A stretch of DNA of 20,346 nt from JAVBQJ01 sp031549115. GTDB lineage: Bacteria; Verrucomicrobiota; Lentisphaeria; Victivallales; Victivallaceae. The translations under genes were made by a program, and so were the position numbers. The stretch covers positions 1-20,346 of the forward strand of contig JAVBQJ010000163.1 in assembly GCA_031549115.1 (NCBI GenBank), written 5' to 3'. This document shows, in pieces, positions 7,005 through 14,555 of this stretch; position 1 is the stretch's first letter; every line of letters begins with the position of its first letter. Below the pieces are notes generated by a model. That model worked only from the letters and a program-made list of their open reading frames with translations. It did not search any database and had not been told where the DNA came from.

Positions 7005-8492
7005 ATGCGCGTCTGCGAGATTGAATTGGCGGCGGCCCGGCCGCATGATTGCGGTTTACCCGAGCTGCATACACCGGCGGTTTACGGCGTTTCGCCGGGG
7101 AAGCCGTTATTGTACCGGATACCGGCCACCGGCGCGCCGCCGTTGCGTTTTCACTGCGATCCATTGCCGGAGGAGATGACGCTGGATGAAACTTCCGGCA
7201 TTCTCTCGGGAACGGTGGCGCGGCCCGGAAATTATCCGCTGCGCCTGGCGGTGGAAAACGCTTCCGGCTGCGCTGAAAAGGATTTCACCCTGTGCGTCGG
7301 CGCCGGTATGCTGTTGCAAACGCCGATGATGAGCTTCTGCAGCTGGAACGCTTTTGCCGAAGAAATCGACGCGGAAAAGATCCGTCGCAGTGCCGAATTG
7401 TTGGTTTCCCGCGGCCTGGCGGCGCGGGGTTACAGCTATGTCAACATCGATTCCGGCTGGCAGGGGCGGCGGGATGCGGAATCCGGCGTATTGCGCCCCA
7501 ACGACCGTTTCGGGGACTTCAAGCCGCTCTGTGACGCGATTCACGCGCTCGGGCTGAAAGCGGGGATCTATTCCACCCCGATGCTGTTCGCGTATGGAAC
7601 GGTACCGGAGCTGGATCTGCTGTTCCCCGGTGAAACCTCAGGCTACCTGGATTGCGCTTATGCCGATACGACGTGCCCGATTCCAAGCTTCGGCATCGGC
7701 CAAACGCGCTGGGAGGCGGCCGACGTCGCCCAGTATGTGAAGTGGGGATTCGACTACCTGAAATACGATTGGAACCCGGTCGACGAAGCCAATCTCAAGG
7801 CGATGTACGATTGCCTGGCGGCGGCGCCGCGCGACTTCGTCCTCAATGTGACCGGCAGCTGCCGGTTGGCTGACACGGCGGTGTGGCGCCGTTATGCGAC
7901 GATCTGGCGCAACGGCATCGATCTGCTGGATGAGTGGGGACGGCTGAATGCGATTGCCTTCGGTCAGGATGACTATGCGGCGGCGACCGCGCCGGGCTTC
8001 TGGTACGACCTCGATATGCTGGCGGTCGGACGGATGCGCCGTCACTGCGGCAAACCGCACGATTGCCTGCTGACGCCGGAGGAGCAGATTCTGCAGCTGT
8101 CGATGTGGGCGCTCTTCCCTTCGCCGCTGCAGATCGGTTGCGATCTGGCGGCGCTCGACGATTTCACGCTGGCGCTGTTGACCAACGAAGAGGTGCTGGC
8201 GGTCAATCAGGATCTATTCCAGTCGCCGACGGTGCCTCTGGAGGTGCGGCGCGAACGCGGCTTGGATGGCCGGGAGCTCCGCCATACCCGGATTTACGGG
8301 CGGAAGCTGGCGGACGGCTCGGAGGCCGTCGGCTGCTTCAATCCGGGCGATTCGGCTATGGAAGTGGACTTTCCCGTCGGCGGGACATTGCGGGTACGCG
8401 ACCTGTGGGCGCGCAGGGACATCTCCGCAACCGAGCGGCTGCAGCTGTCGTTGCCGCCGCACGGCGCCCGGTTGTTCCGGATCTGGCGTTAA
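7005..8492 (+). CDS. Alpha-galactosidase-like glycoside hydrolase, family 27
   Basis: A 495-residue protein. Residues of about 15-95 look like a putative-Ig (He_PIG-like) module, with LPEEMTLDETSGILSGTV and an NASG ending. A GH27 TIM barrel follows: the family's MGWNSW motif appears as the variant MMSFCSWNAF, then YVNIDSGWQ, and FDYLKYDWN with the likely nucleophile D255. WRNGIDLLDEW carries D306 as the likely acid/base, five residues after the Trp as in other GH27 enzymes. A short all-beta C-terminal domain ends the protein. GH27 enzymes remove terminal alpha-galactose (some alpha-N-acetylgalactosamine) with retention. There is no signal peptide, which suggests cytoplasmic action on imported oligosaccharides. 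It is first in a LacI-controlled operon. The variant entry motif and YDLDML in place of NDPDML suggest altered specificity. Confidence 0.88.
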   Translation: MRVCEIELAAARPHDCGLPELHTPAVYGVSPGKPLLYRIPATGAPPLRFHCDPLPEEMTLDETSGILSGTVARPGNYPLRLAVENASGCAEKDFTLCVGAGMLLQTPMMSFCSWNAFAEEIDAEKIRRSAELLVSRGLAARGYSYVNIDSGWQGRRDAESGVLRPNDRFGDFKPLCDAIHALGLKAGIYSTPMLFAYGTVPELDLLFPGETSGYLDCAYADTTCPIPSFGIGQTRWEAADVAQYVKWGFDYLKYDWNPVDEANLKAMYDCLAAAPRDFVLNVTGSCRLADTAVWRRYATIWRNGIDLLDEWGRLNAIAFGQDDYAAATAPGFWYDLDMLAVGRMRRHCGKPHDCLLTPEEQILQLSMWALFPSPLQIGCDLAALDDFTLALLTNEEVLAVNQDLFQSPTVPLEVRRERGLDGRELRHTRIYGRKLADGSEAVGCFNPGDSAMEVDFPVGGTLRVRDLWARRDISATERLQLSLPPHGARLFRIWR

Positions 8493-8557
8493 AAAACGTT
8501 TTCAACAATTCGATTTCAATTTATGCAGTCGCAAAAACAAAAGAAAGTGAGAGAAAG

Positions 8558-9238
8558 ATGAAACACCGTAACGGAAACTTCACCCTTATTGAGCTCCTGG
8601 TTGTGATCGCGATCATTGCCATTCTGGCCAGCATGCTGTTGCCGGCGTTGAGCAAGGCGCGCGCGGCGGCGCAGAAAGCCAAATGCGTTTCCAACCTGAA
8701 GCAGATCGGCCTGTTCTGGAATATGTACGCAATGGACAACAACCGGACGGTGCCGCATTTCTGCGGTGCCGCGTCGGGAATGAATTCCGACGGTTCGGCA
8801 CGCGCCGCCACCTGGCTGCATATTCTCCGGAACTATCAGGGGGTCATGGATGGCAATCTGGACAAGGAAGACAAGCTCTATCTTTGTCCGTCGTTTTCTG
8901 CCCCTTCCTGGGTTACCGGTCAGGACTGGTCCAGCTACGTGCAGAATATTTTCATGAATGCCACTGGAACACAGGGCGGCCCCTGGGGACTCGACTCGCT
9001 CAAGCACTCCGCCAGTACCCAGCAGATCATGGCCGACGGCGATCTCGATCTCAATCGTTGGATCTACTTTTATCCGTGCGCCACCACCGAGTCGTCGGTA
9101 ATCGTCCATGATGTCAACTGGTACGAAATCGGAGTGCGGCACAGTGCCAGGGCGAATATTCTTTACCTGGATGGGCATGTCGATGCGCGGACGACGTACC
9201 AGCTCAACGATGAGTTCAGCGAAGGATGCATCTGGTAA
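8558..9238 (+). CDS. Type II secretion/type IV pilin-like pseudopilin with H-X9-DG tail
   Basis: A 226-residue protein beginning MKHRNGN, then FTLIELLVVIAIIAILASML, the prepilin cleavage/methylation motif with the conserved Glu at +5 (E12), and LLPALSKARAAAQKAKC. The residue before the cleaved Phe is Asn rather than Gly, so processing is uncertain. A globular domain follows, containing CVSNLKQIGLFWNMYAMDNN and YLCPS. Near the C-terminus H195 is followed after nine residues by D205-G206, the H-X9-DG signature known from Planctomycetes and Lentisphaerae pseudopilins. Such proteins are anchored in the inner membrane with the globular part in the periplasm. Placement between two carbohydrate-enzyme genes suggests a glycan-handling role, which is inference. 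The ATG at 8558 follows a purine-rich stretch. The reading frame is open upstream, but there it only overlaps the GH27 gene. Confidence 0.9.
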   Translation: MKHRNGNFTLIELLVVIAIIAILASMLLPALSKARAAAQKAKCVSNLKQIGLFWNMYAMDNNRTVPHFCGAASGMNSDGSARAATWLHILRNYQGVMDGNLDKEDKLYLCPSFSAPSWVTGQDWSSYVQNIFMNATGTQGGPWGLDSLKHSASTQQIMADGDLDLNRWIYFYPCATTESSVIVHDVNWYEIGVRHSARANILYLDGHVDARTTYQLNDEFSEGCIW

Positions 9239-9281
9239 ACGCTGGAGAGTATCGTTCATCATACAAGTTTCAGGAGCTATC

Positions 9282-11585
9282 ATGAGGTTGATTTTTTTCA
9301 TGCTGTTTGTCGTTCTGTCGGTACCGGCAGCTTCGGTATTGACGCCGGACGGAACGGCGCAACCGTGGCCGGAGCGGGCGGTGATCGTCATTCCCGCCCG
9401 GCCGGGCGAGACCGAACAATTCGCCGCGCAGCTGCTGCAGGATACGCTGAAAGCCGTTTCCTCCCGCAGCTACCCGGTAGTCGGCGAGGATTATATCCCG
9501 GAAGGGACGTCCCGGATCAGCGTCGGCGCCACCCGGTTGCTGCGGGAGGCCGGATTTCCGGCGTGCGATCTCGGGGAAGCCGGATATGCGATCGGGGAAC
9601 AAGACGGTGACTGGTTCCTTTACGGCGGCCGCCGTTCCGGTCCGGTGACCGCCGTGCTGGCGCTGTTGACCGAGGACCTCGGCTGCCGCTGGTACGCGCC
9701 GGGCGAAGCGCCGGTGATTCCGCAAACGACCGAAATCGCGGTGGTGCCGCGTTCGTATGTGCCGCCGTTGATGGTGCGCGACCCCTTTTTCCATCTGCCG
9801 CTGCATGCGTCGGAATGGTCGGGCTTGAATCGGACCAATCCGTATTTCCTCGGCGACATTCCGACCGGCTTCGGAGGACGCTTCCGCTATTCTGCGCCGT
9901 ATTTCGTCCATACCTTGAGCCGGTTGTTTCCGGTCGCCGAATTCGGGAGTACGCACCCGGAATACTTTTCTCTGGTCGACGGCAAGCGGGTGATATCCGA
10001 CCACGCGCAACGCTGCCTCGGCAATCCGGAGATGGTGGATATCGCGGTGGAAAAACTGCATCAGGCGATGCTGGCCGAACCGGATGCCGCGGTATTCAGC
10101 GTGTCGCAGAATGACTTCATGGACGGCTGGTGCGAGTGTACCGCATGCGACGCGCTGTACCGCAGTGAAGGCAGCCGTTCCGGGCCGATGCTGCACTTCG
10201 TCAACCAGGTGGCGCGGAAGATCCGGGAAATCCATCCGGATAAATACCTCTCCACGCTGGCCTACCACCGCACCTTTCAGCCTCCCGCCACCATCCGGCC
10301 GGAGGAAAATGTGATCATCGTATTGTGTACCGATTCGCACGCGCTGTTGGACGGACAGTGGAGCCCGGGCTTTCTGACCGTCGGGGAAACGCCGAAATTT
10401 TATCCGGCATTGGCCCGCTGGGCGGAGCTGGGGGCGAAAATCCAGATTTGGGATTATTTGCTCGACTACGATCATTATCCGGTGCCGCAACCCAACTTGC
10501 AAGTGCTGGAGGAAAATATCGATGCGTTCATGCGTCATGGCGTGATCGGCATCATGGCGCAGGCTTCGTATACCTCGCCAGGCGCGTCGCTGGAAGCTTT
10601 GAAATCATGGGTGCTGGCACAGAAGCTGTGGAATCCGGATTGGGATTGCGAAGCGCTGGCGGCGGAGTTCGTCGCCGGGTATTACGGTGTTTGCGCGCCG
10701 CACATGCTCGCCTATCTGGAGCTGCTCGAGAAGTACCGCGAAATCGTCAAAGCTTCCGCGCTTCCCGCGCAGAAGCTGGTGCTGCCCCGGGCATTCGTCG
10801 ACGAAGCGCTGCCGCTGTTGGAACAGGCGGAGCAAGACGCCGGTGACGATGCCGCGCTGCGCCGGAAAATCCGGCAGGAGCTCTTCTGCGTTCGCTATCT
10901 CGCCGGTTATCTGGGGATGACGCCGGAGACGACGCTGGAGAAATATCTGACCAATCTCGACTGGCTGCGGAGTGTCAAAGAGGAGCTTGGCATCATCGGC
11001 TGCAGCGAGGCCGGGTACGATATCTTTCCGGATTGGGAATTGGCGGCCCGGCAGGCGGCCTTGCCGCTCTATTCGGCCGGGACGCTGCGGTTGCCGCAGA
11101 CCACGGTTCCGGTTCCCGATCCGCCGACCGTATTGCCGGACCCGGAGGCTTCCGCCGGTATTGCGACGCGCCAGCCCGGCCGCAACGCGGAGTGGGCGGT
11201 ACGCTGCAATTTGAAAAATTACCGGGAGGAGATCGTGCCGGAACGCCGGTATCTGCTCCGGTTGCGTTACCGGGCGGTTCCGGAAAACATTGCTGCCGGT
11301 ACGTTGGCGAAAGAATTGTTCACCGTGGGGTGCTGGTGGGGACAGCCGGATCCGGAAGCGGTCTGCGTCCGGGTCAAAGGAGTTCCCGACGCGAAGCGCT
11401 ACCGGACGGAAATTGTTGCACTGGTGAGCTTTCACGCGTTGCATGATCCGAGCTGGCTCTTTTTCTCCCCGCGCGCGGAGGCGCAGCTCGAGGGTGTCTA
11501 CTACGATACGGTGGAATTGATCCCGGTGGAGGAGTATCGTGAAACCGTTCCCGCCGGTCTGCCGGAATGGCGATTCGGACTTTGA
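9282..11585 (+). CDS. Secreted DUF4838-type glycoside-hydrolase-like protein
   Basis: A 767-residue protein starting at the ATG at 9282, with AGGAG 5 bases upstream. Residues 1 to about 18 form a signal peptide (MRLIFFMLFVVLSVPAAS), so it is exported. Residues of about 25-150 resemble the alpha/beta N-terminal domain shared by GH67 and GH20-type hydrolases, with DWFLYGGRRSGPVTAVLALL and LGCRWYAPGE. The central part matches the DUF4838 barrel, with FSVSQNDFMDGWCECTAC (C284, C286, C289), followed by HFVNQVARKI. The remaining C-terminus looks like helical and beta-sandwich modules. DUF4838 proteins are frequent in polysaccharide-utilisation clusters, but their activity is mostly unassigned. Its place between the pseudopilin and GH35 genes suggests it works on a galactose-containing polymer outside the cytoplasm. 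Confidence 0.82.
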   Translation: MRLIFFMLFVVLSVPAASVLTPDGTAQPWPERAVIVIPARPGETEQFAAQLLQDTLKAVSSRSYPVVGEDYIPEGTSRISVGATRLLREAGFPACDLGEAGYAIGEQDGDWFLYGGRRSGPVTAVLALLTEDLGCRWYAPGEAPVIPQTTEIAVVPRSYVPPLMVRDPFFHLPLHASEWSGLNRTNPYFLGDIPTGFGGRFRYSAPYFVHTLSRLFPVAEFGSTHPEYFSLVDGKRVISDHAQRCLGNPEMVDIAVEKLHQAMLAEPDAAVFSVSQNDFMDGWCECTACDALYRSEGSRSGPMLHFVNQVARKIREIHPDKYLSTLAYHRTFQPPATIRPEENVIIVLCTDSHALLDGQWSPGFLTVGETPKFYPALARWAELGAKIQIWDYLLDYDHYPVPQPNLQVLEENIDAFMRHGVIGIMAQASYTSPGASLEALKSWVLAQKLWNPDWDCEALAAEFVAGYYGVCAPHMLAYLELLEKYREIVKASALPAQKLVLPRAFVDEALPLLEQAEQDAGDDAALRRKIRQELFCVRYLAGYLGMTPETTLEKYLTNLDWLRSVKEELGIIGCSEAGYDIFPDWELAARQAALPLYSAGTLRLPQTTVPVPDPPTVLPDPEASAGIATRQPGRNAEWAVRCNLKNYREEIVPERRYLLRLRYRAVPENIAAGTLAKELFTVGCWWGQPDPEAVCVRVKGVPDAKRYRTEIVALVSFHALHDPSWLFFSPRAEAQLEGVYYDTVELIPVEEYRETVPAGLPEWRFGL

Positions 11586-11607
11586 GTTATGGAAAGAATG
11601 AATCTAT

Positions 11608-13362
11608 ATGAGTGAAACGCAAGCTTCGGTCCGGGTGGCGGACGGGCAGTTCCGGATCGACGGGGAAGCCGTCCAGTTGATTTCGGGGGTGGTGCATTAT
11701 TTCCGGATTCCGCGCGGCTGCTGGCGCGACCGGCTGGAAAAGGCGGTCGATTGCGGGTTGAACGCGGTCGAAAGTTATCTGTGTTGGAATTTGCACGAAC
11801 CGGAACGGGGCCGCTTCGATTTTTCCGGGATGCTCGACTTCGAGGCATTCGTCCGGTTGGCGCAGGAACTCGGGCTGTATGTGATTCTGCGCCCCGGACC
11901 GTATATTTGTTCGGAGTGGGACAATGGCGGTATTCCGGTATGGCTGCTGACCGAGCCCGGTTTGCGGGTGCGGCGTTCCAATCCGGCGTGGCAGCGGGCG
12001 GTGGCGGTGTATATGGCGGAGATATTGCCCCGGATCCACCGGCTGGAATACGCGCAGGGCGGACCGGTGATCGCGTTGCAGCTCGAAAACGAGTACGGTT
12101 CTTACGCACAGGATCATGCCTATATGACCTGGCTGCGCGATCTGTTCCAACGTTACTGCGACTCGGTGCTGTTCACGATGGACGGCGCCGAAGCGCCGAT
12201 GGTTTCCGGTGGTTCCACCCCCGGTGTGTGGCGGACGTTGAGCTTCGGCGCCCGCGGTGTCGAAAACTTCCGGCGTTTCCCGGCCGGTGACGGCCCGGAT
12301 TGCTGTATGGAGTTCTGGCACGGCTGGTTCGATCACTGGGGAGAGCTTCACCATACCCGTGACCCCGAGGACGCCGCCCGGGAGCTGGATGCCATGTTGG
12401 CAATGGGGGCGTCGGTCAATCTGTATTCGTTTGCCGGAGGCACCAACTTCGGCTTTCACAACGGCGCCAACGGGCTTCCCGGGGAAGCCTATGCGTCGAC
12501 GACGACCGGCTATGACTTCGATGCCCCGGTTTCGGAATCCGGCGATCTGACCGTGAAATACTTCCGTTACCGCGAGGTGATTCGCAAGTACCGGCCGCAG
12601 GCTCCGGCGCTCGCTGTCGGCAATCCGAAAAAAATCGCGTACCCGGCGGTGCGCTTTTCCGGCAGTGCACCATTGTTGGAACAATTGGACCGGCTCGGCT
12701 CTGTATTCCACGCCATCGATCCGGAGCCGATGGAGTATTTCCATCAGGCGTTCGGCTTCATTCATTACCGTACCCGGCTGGAGGGGCCGGCGACGGCGGC
12801 GCTGAACTTTTATGAGCTTCACGATCGGGCGCAGGTGTTCCTGGACGGCGGCTATCTGGCCACCCTGGATCGTAACCGGCAGCCCGCCCGGATCGAAACG
12901 GTGGCGATTCCCGCCGACGGAGCTGTCCTCGAGGTGCTGGTGGAAAACCAGGGCCGGATCAATTACGGCCCGCTTCTGGCCCGCGACTTCAAGGGGTTGA
13001 CCGGCGGCGTGGCGTTGAACAACCAGTTGCAGACCAATTGGGAGATCCGGCCGCTGCCGCTGGACGATCTGACCGGGCTCGTTTTCGGCGATTTCGGCTT
13101 CCGGCCGGAGTACCCGGCGTTTCACCGGGCGGAATTCGAAATTGCCGAAGCGGCGGACAGCTTCATTCGCTTTCCCGGAGAAAAGGGCGTCATCTGGGTC
13201 AATGGTTTCAATCTCGGGCGGTATTGGTCGATCGGGCCGGGGAAAAATCTTTTCCTGCCCGCTGAATATCTGCAAGTGGGGCACAATACGGTTGTCGTTC
13301 TGGAATTGCACCGGCTGCATTCCGGTATCCTGCAATTTTCCGGCCTGCCGGAACGGGAGTGA
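11608..13362 (+). CDS. Beta-galactosidase, glycoside hydrolase family 35
   Basis: A 584-residue protein with the full GH35 catalytic barrel: SGVVHYFRIPRGCWRDRLEK, then AVESYLCWNLHEPERGRFDF, and the family signature GPYICSEWDNGGIPVWL. LQLENEYGSY carries the likely acid/base E162, and CMEFWHGWFDHWG the likely nucleophile E235. FAGGTNFGFHNGAN follows. The C-terminal half holds the usual beta-sandwich domains (WVNGFNLGRYWSIGPGKNLFLP). Members remove terminal beta-galactose by a retaining mechanism. No signal peptide is seen, so it is probably cytoplasmic. It starts 22 bases after the DUF4838 stop; GGAAAG lies 11 bases before the chosen ATG, a somewhat long spacing, while a closer ATG at 11598 is out of frame and stops after five codons. 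It is the last gene of the LacI-controlled operon. Confidence 0.92.
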   Translation: MSETQASVRVADGQFRIDGEAVQLISGVVHYFRIPRGCWRDRLEKAVDCGLNAVESYLCWNLHEPERGRFDFSGMLDFEAFVRLAQELGLYVILRPGPYICSEWDNGGIPVWLLTEPGLRVRRSNPAWQRAVAVYMAEILPRIHRLEYAQGGPVIALQLENEYGSYAQDHAYMTWLRDLFQRYCDSVLFTMDGAEAPMVSGGSTPGVWRTLSFGARGVENFRRFPAGDGPDCCMEFWHGWFDHWGELHHTRDPEDAARELDAMLAMGASVNLYSFAGGTNFGFHNGANGLPGEAYASTTTGYDFDAPVSESGDLTVKYFRYREVIRKYRPQAPALAVGNPKKIAYPAVRFSGSAPLLEQLDRLGSVFHAIDPEPMEYFHQAFGFIHYRTRLEGPATAALNFYELHDRAQVFLDGGYLATLDRNRQPARIETVAIPADGAVLEVLVENQGRINYGPLLARDFKGLTGGVALNNQLQTNWEIRPLPLDDLTGLVFGDFGFRPEYPAFHRAEFEIAEAADSFIRFPGEKGVIWVNGFNLGRYWSIGPGKNLFLPAEYLQVGHNTVVVLELHRLHSGILQFSGLPERE

Positions 13363-13368
13363 TTGTCC

Positions 13369-13397
13369 TTGACTTTTCGACTCCGGGCATTTATATT
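13369..13397 (+). promoter_or_regulatory. Probable promoter of the MBL-fold hydrolase gene
   Basis: TTGACT (13369-13374), 17 bases, then TATATT (13392-13397): one mismatch in each box. The start would fall near 13404, about 25 bases before the ATG. No copy of the CACGTG operator is present here, so this unit appears to lie outside the LacI regulon. Confidence 0.65.
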
Positions 13398-13428
13398 GTC
13401 CGGGGAAGAAAAGGCGGGGGTGAAAGAT

Positions 13429-14055
13429 ATGAAATCCGGAATGTTTCATGTGGATCAATTGGCGGTCGGCGGTTTCGATCATAATTTTTCCTATTTGATC
13501 ACGACGCCGGCCGGGGAGGCGGCATTGGTGGATCCCACGGGAGACGCCGAAGTGATTCGCCGGGCGGTCGAAGCCGCCGGCGTCCGGAACCCGAAATACA
13601 TTCTGCTGACCCATTCGCACCCCGATCATTACGGGGCGCTGGATGCGGTACGAAGCTTCTTCGCGGCTCCGGTATACGCGCATCCCGGCGCGGCGGTCGC
13701 CGGAACGCGGACGCAGACGCTGTTCGACGGACAGTGTTTGCCGCTCGGTGAGGGGGAGGTCGAAGTGATCTTCACGCCGGGGCACTCCCTGGACAGCGTC
13801 TGCTACCGATTGTCGGACGACAGCGGCATTTTCACCGGGGATACGCTTTTCGTCGGCTGTTGCGGCTATTGCGACCCGGAACCGATGTTTCGTTCGATGC
13901 AGCGGCTGCGGCGCCTGGCCGACGGCAATGTGATTTATTCCGGACACGATTACGGGCTGACGCCGACCGCGACAATCGGCGAGGAAAAATACCGCAACCC
14001 CTTTTTGAGCGCCGTCGATCTGAACCAATTCAAGGAGAGATTGACACGGTTATAA
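13429..14055 (+). CDS. Metallo-beta-lactamase-fold hydrolase (glyoxalase II-like)
   Basis: A 208-residue protein with all main MBL-fold metal ligands: THSHPDH (H62, H64, D66, H67), TPGHS (H119), FTGDTLF (D138) and YSGHDYG (H173). The size and the GDTLF/SGHDYG spacing fit the glyoxalase II / hydroxyacylglutathione-hydrolase group of thioester hydrolases, but that group also includes many uncharacterised enzymes. The cytoplasmic location is inferred from the lack of a signal peptide. A start at the ATG at 13429 is chosen because a promoter at 13369-13397 begins the transcript near 13404, ruling out longer readings; a GTG at 13420 is the alternative. The DxC segment GCCGYCDPEP is Cys-rich and unusual for the family. 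Confidence 0.85.
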   Translation: MKSGMFHVDQLAVGGFDHNFSYLITTPAGEAALVDPTGDAEVIRRAVEAAGVRNPKYILLTHSHPDHYGALDAVRSFFAAPVYAHPGAAVAGTRTQTLFDGQCLPLGEGEVEVIFTPGHSLDSVCYRLSDDSGIFTGDTLFVGCCGYCDPEPMFRSMQRLRRLADGNVIYSGHDYGLTPTATIGEEKYRNPFLSAVDLNQFKERLTRL

Positions 14056-14077
14056 CCTTTCCGAAAACGTCTTCAAC

Positions 14078-14084
14078 AAAGGAG
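14078..14084 (+). promoter_or_regulatory. Ribosome binding site fixing the start of the zinc-ribbon membrane protein
   Basis: AAAGGAG stands 8 bases before the ATG at 14093. An in-frame GTG at 14084 overlaps the site and is not the likely start. Confidence 0.75.
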
Positions 14085-14092
14085 TGTCCCAG

Positions 14093-14503
14093 ATGGCAAA
14101 ATGTCAATGTCCCTTGTGCAAAGAATGTTTTGAGGCGGAAAGCGAATGGTTGGGCCGGTCCGTGACGTGTCCATGGTGCGAACAGACCATCACGATACAG
14201 CCGGCCCTGCAGAAAATCCCGCGCGTAGCGGATTACCCGATGCCGAATGCGATGTACGATCAAGTACCGGACCGGGAACCGAAAAAACAGAAAAGCGTGG
14301 CGTCATTGGTTTTGGGGTTATGCGGGATCGTGGCGTGGATTATTCCGCTGTTCGGGCTGCCGGTGACCATCACCGGATTGGTGTTAGGAATTCGAAAACG
14401 GTACGCGCCCGGAATTGTATTGAATGCGATTTTTTTGTTGTTTTCCGTCGTCAATTCGATTCTCGGAGTGATTTTGGCGCTTCAGGGAAAGATGTTCCAA
14501 TAA
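14093..14503 (+). CDS. Small membrane protein with N-terminal zinc ribbon (DUF4190-like)
   Basis: A 136-residue protein. The N-terminus has paired cysteines CPLC (C6, C9) and CPWC (C26, C29), a zinc-ribbon pattern, with extra cysteines C4 and C12. After a charged linker (DREPKKQKS) come two hydrophobic segments, ASLVLGLCGIVAWIIPLFGL and IVLNAIFLLFSVVNSILGVI. The Gly-rich turn between them (VTITGLVLGIRKRYAPG) is typical of DUF4190-type proteins. It is probably an inner-membrane protein with the ribbon in the cytoplasm. No function is known for this architecture. It starts 37 bases after the MBL gene and may be co-transcribed with it. Confidence 0.7.
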   Translation: MAKCQCPLCKECFEAESEWLGRSVTCPWCEQTITIQPALQKIPRVADYPMPNAMYDQVPDREPKKQKSVASLVLGLCGIVAWIIPLFGLPVTITGLVLGIRKRYAPGIVLNAIFLLFSVVNSILGVILALQGKMFQ

Positions 14504-14509
14504 ACTTCA

Positions 14510-14537
14510 CCCCGCCGCGCGAAAATTGCGGGGCGGG
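14510..14537. terminator. GC-rich hairpin between convergent genes
   Basis: CCCGCC (14511-14516) pairs with GGCGGG (14532-14537), extended by a GC/GC pair with a two-base bulge. An alternative register pairs CCCCGC with GCGGGG. It begins 6 bases after the zinc-ribbon gene stop, and a T5 run follows eight bases later. It also lies beyond the stop of the opposing pirin gene, so it may serve both strands. Confidence 0.55.
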
Positions 14538-14555
14538 ATGAAATATTTTTCCCCG

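Noticed and set aside
8063..8557. In-frame upstream extension of the pseudopilin
   Set aside because: It overlaps the GH27 coding region in another frame; the prepilin leader must be at the N-terminus, so the start is at 8558.
9270..10538. A 422-codon open frame antisense to the DUF4838 gene
   Set aside because: Arg/His/Gln-rich shadow with no start signal, opposite a protein with signal peptide and domain motifs.
11587..14028. An 813-codon open frame antisense to the GH35 and MBL genes
   Set aside because: It lies opposite two genes with complete catalytic motifs, is rich in Arg, His and Gln as expected for the mirror of GC-rich codons, and shows no recognisable domain.
14041..14046. TTGACA as a promoter for the zinc-ribbon gene
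   Set aside because: No acceptable -10 box lies 16-18 bases downstream, and the hexamer is within the last codons of the MBL gene.
14041..14055. A fifth LacI-type operator resembling TTGACACG
   Set aside because: Only the left half matches; the second half (GTTATAA) lacks the palindrome seen at the other four sites.
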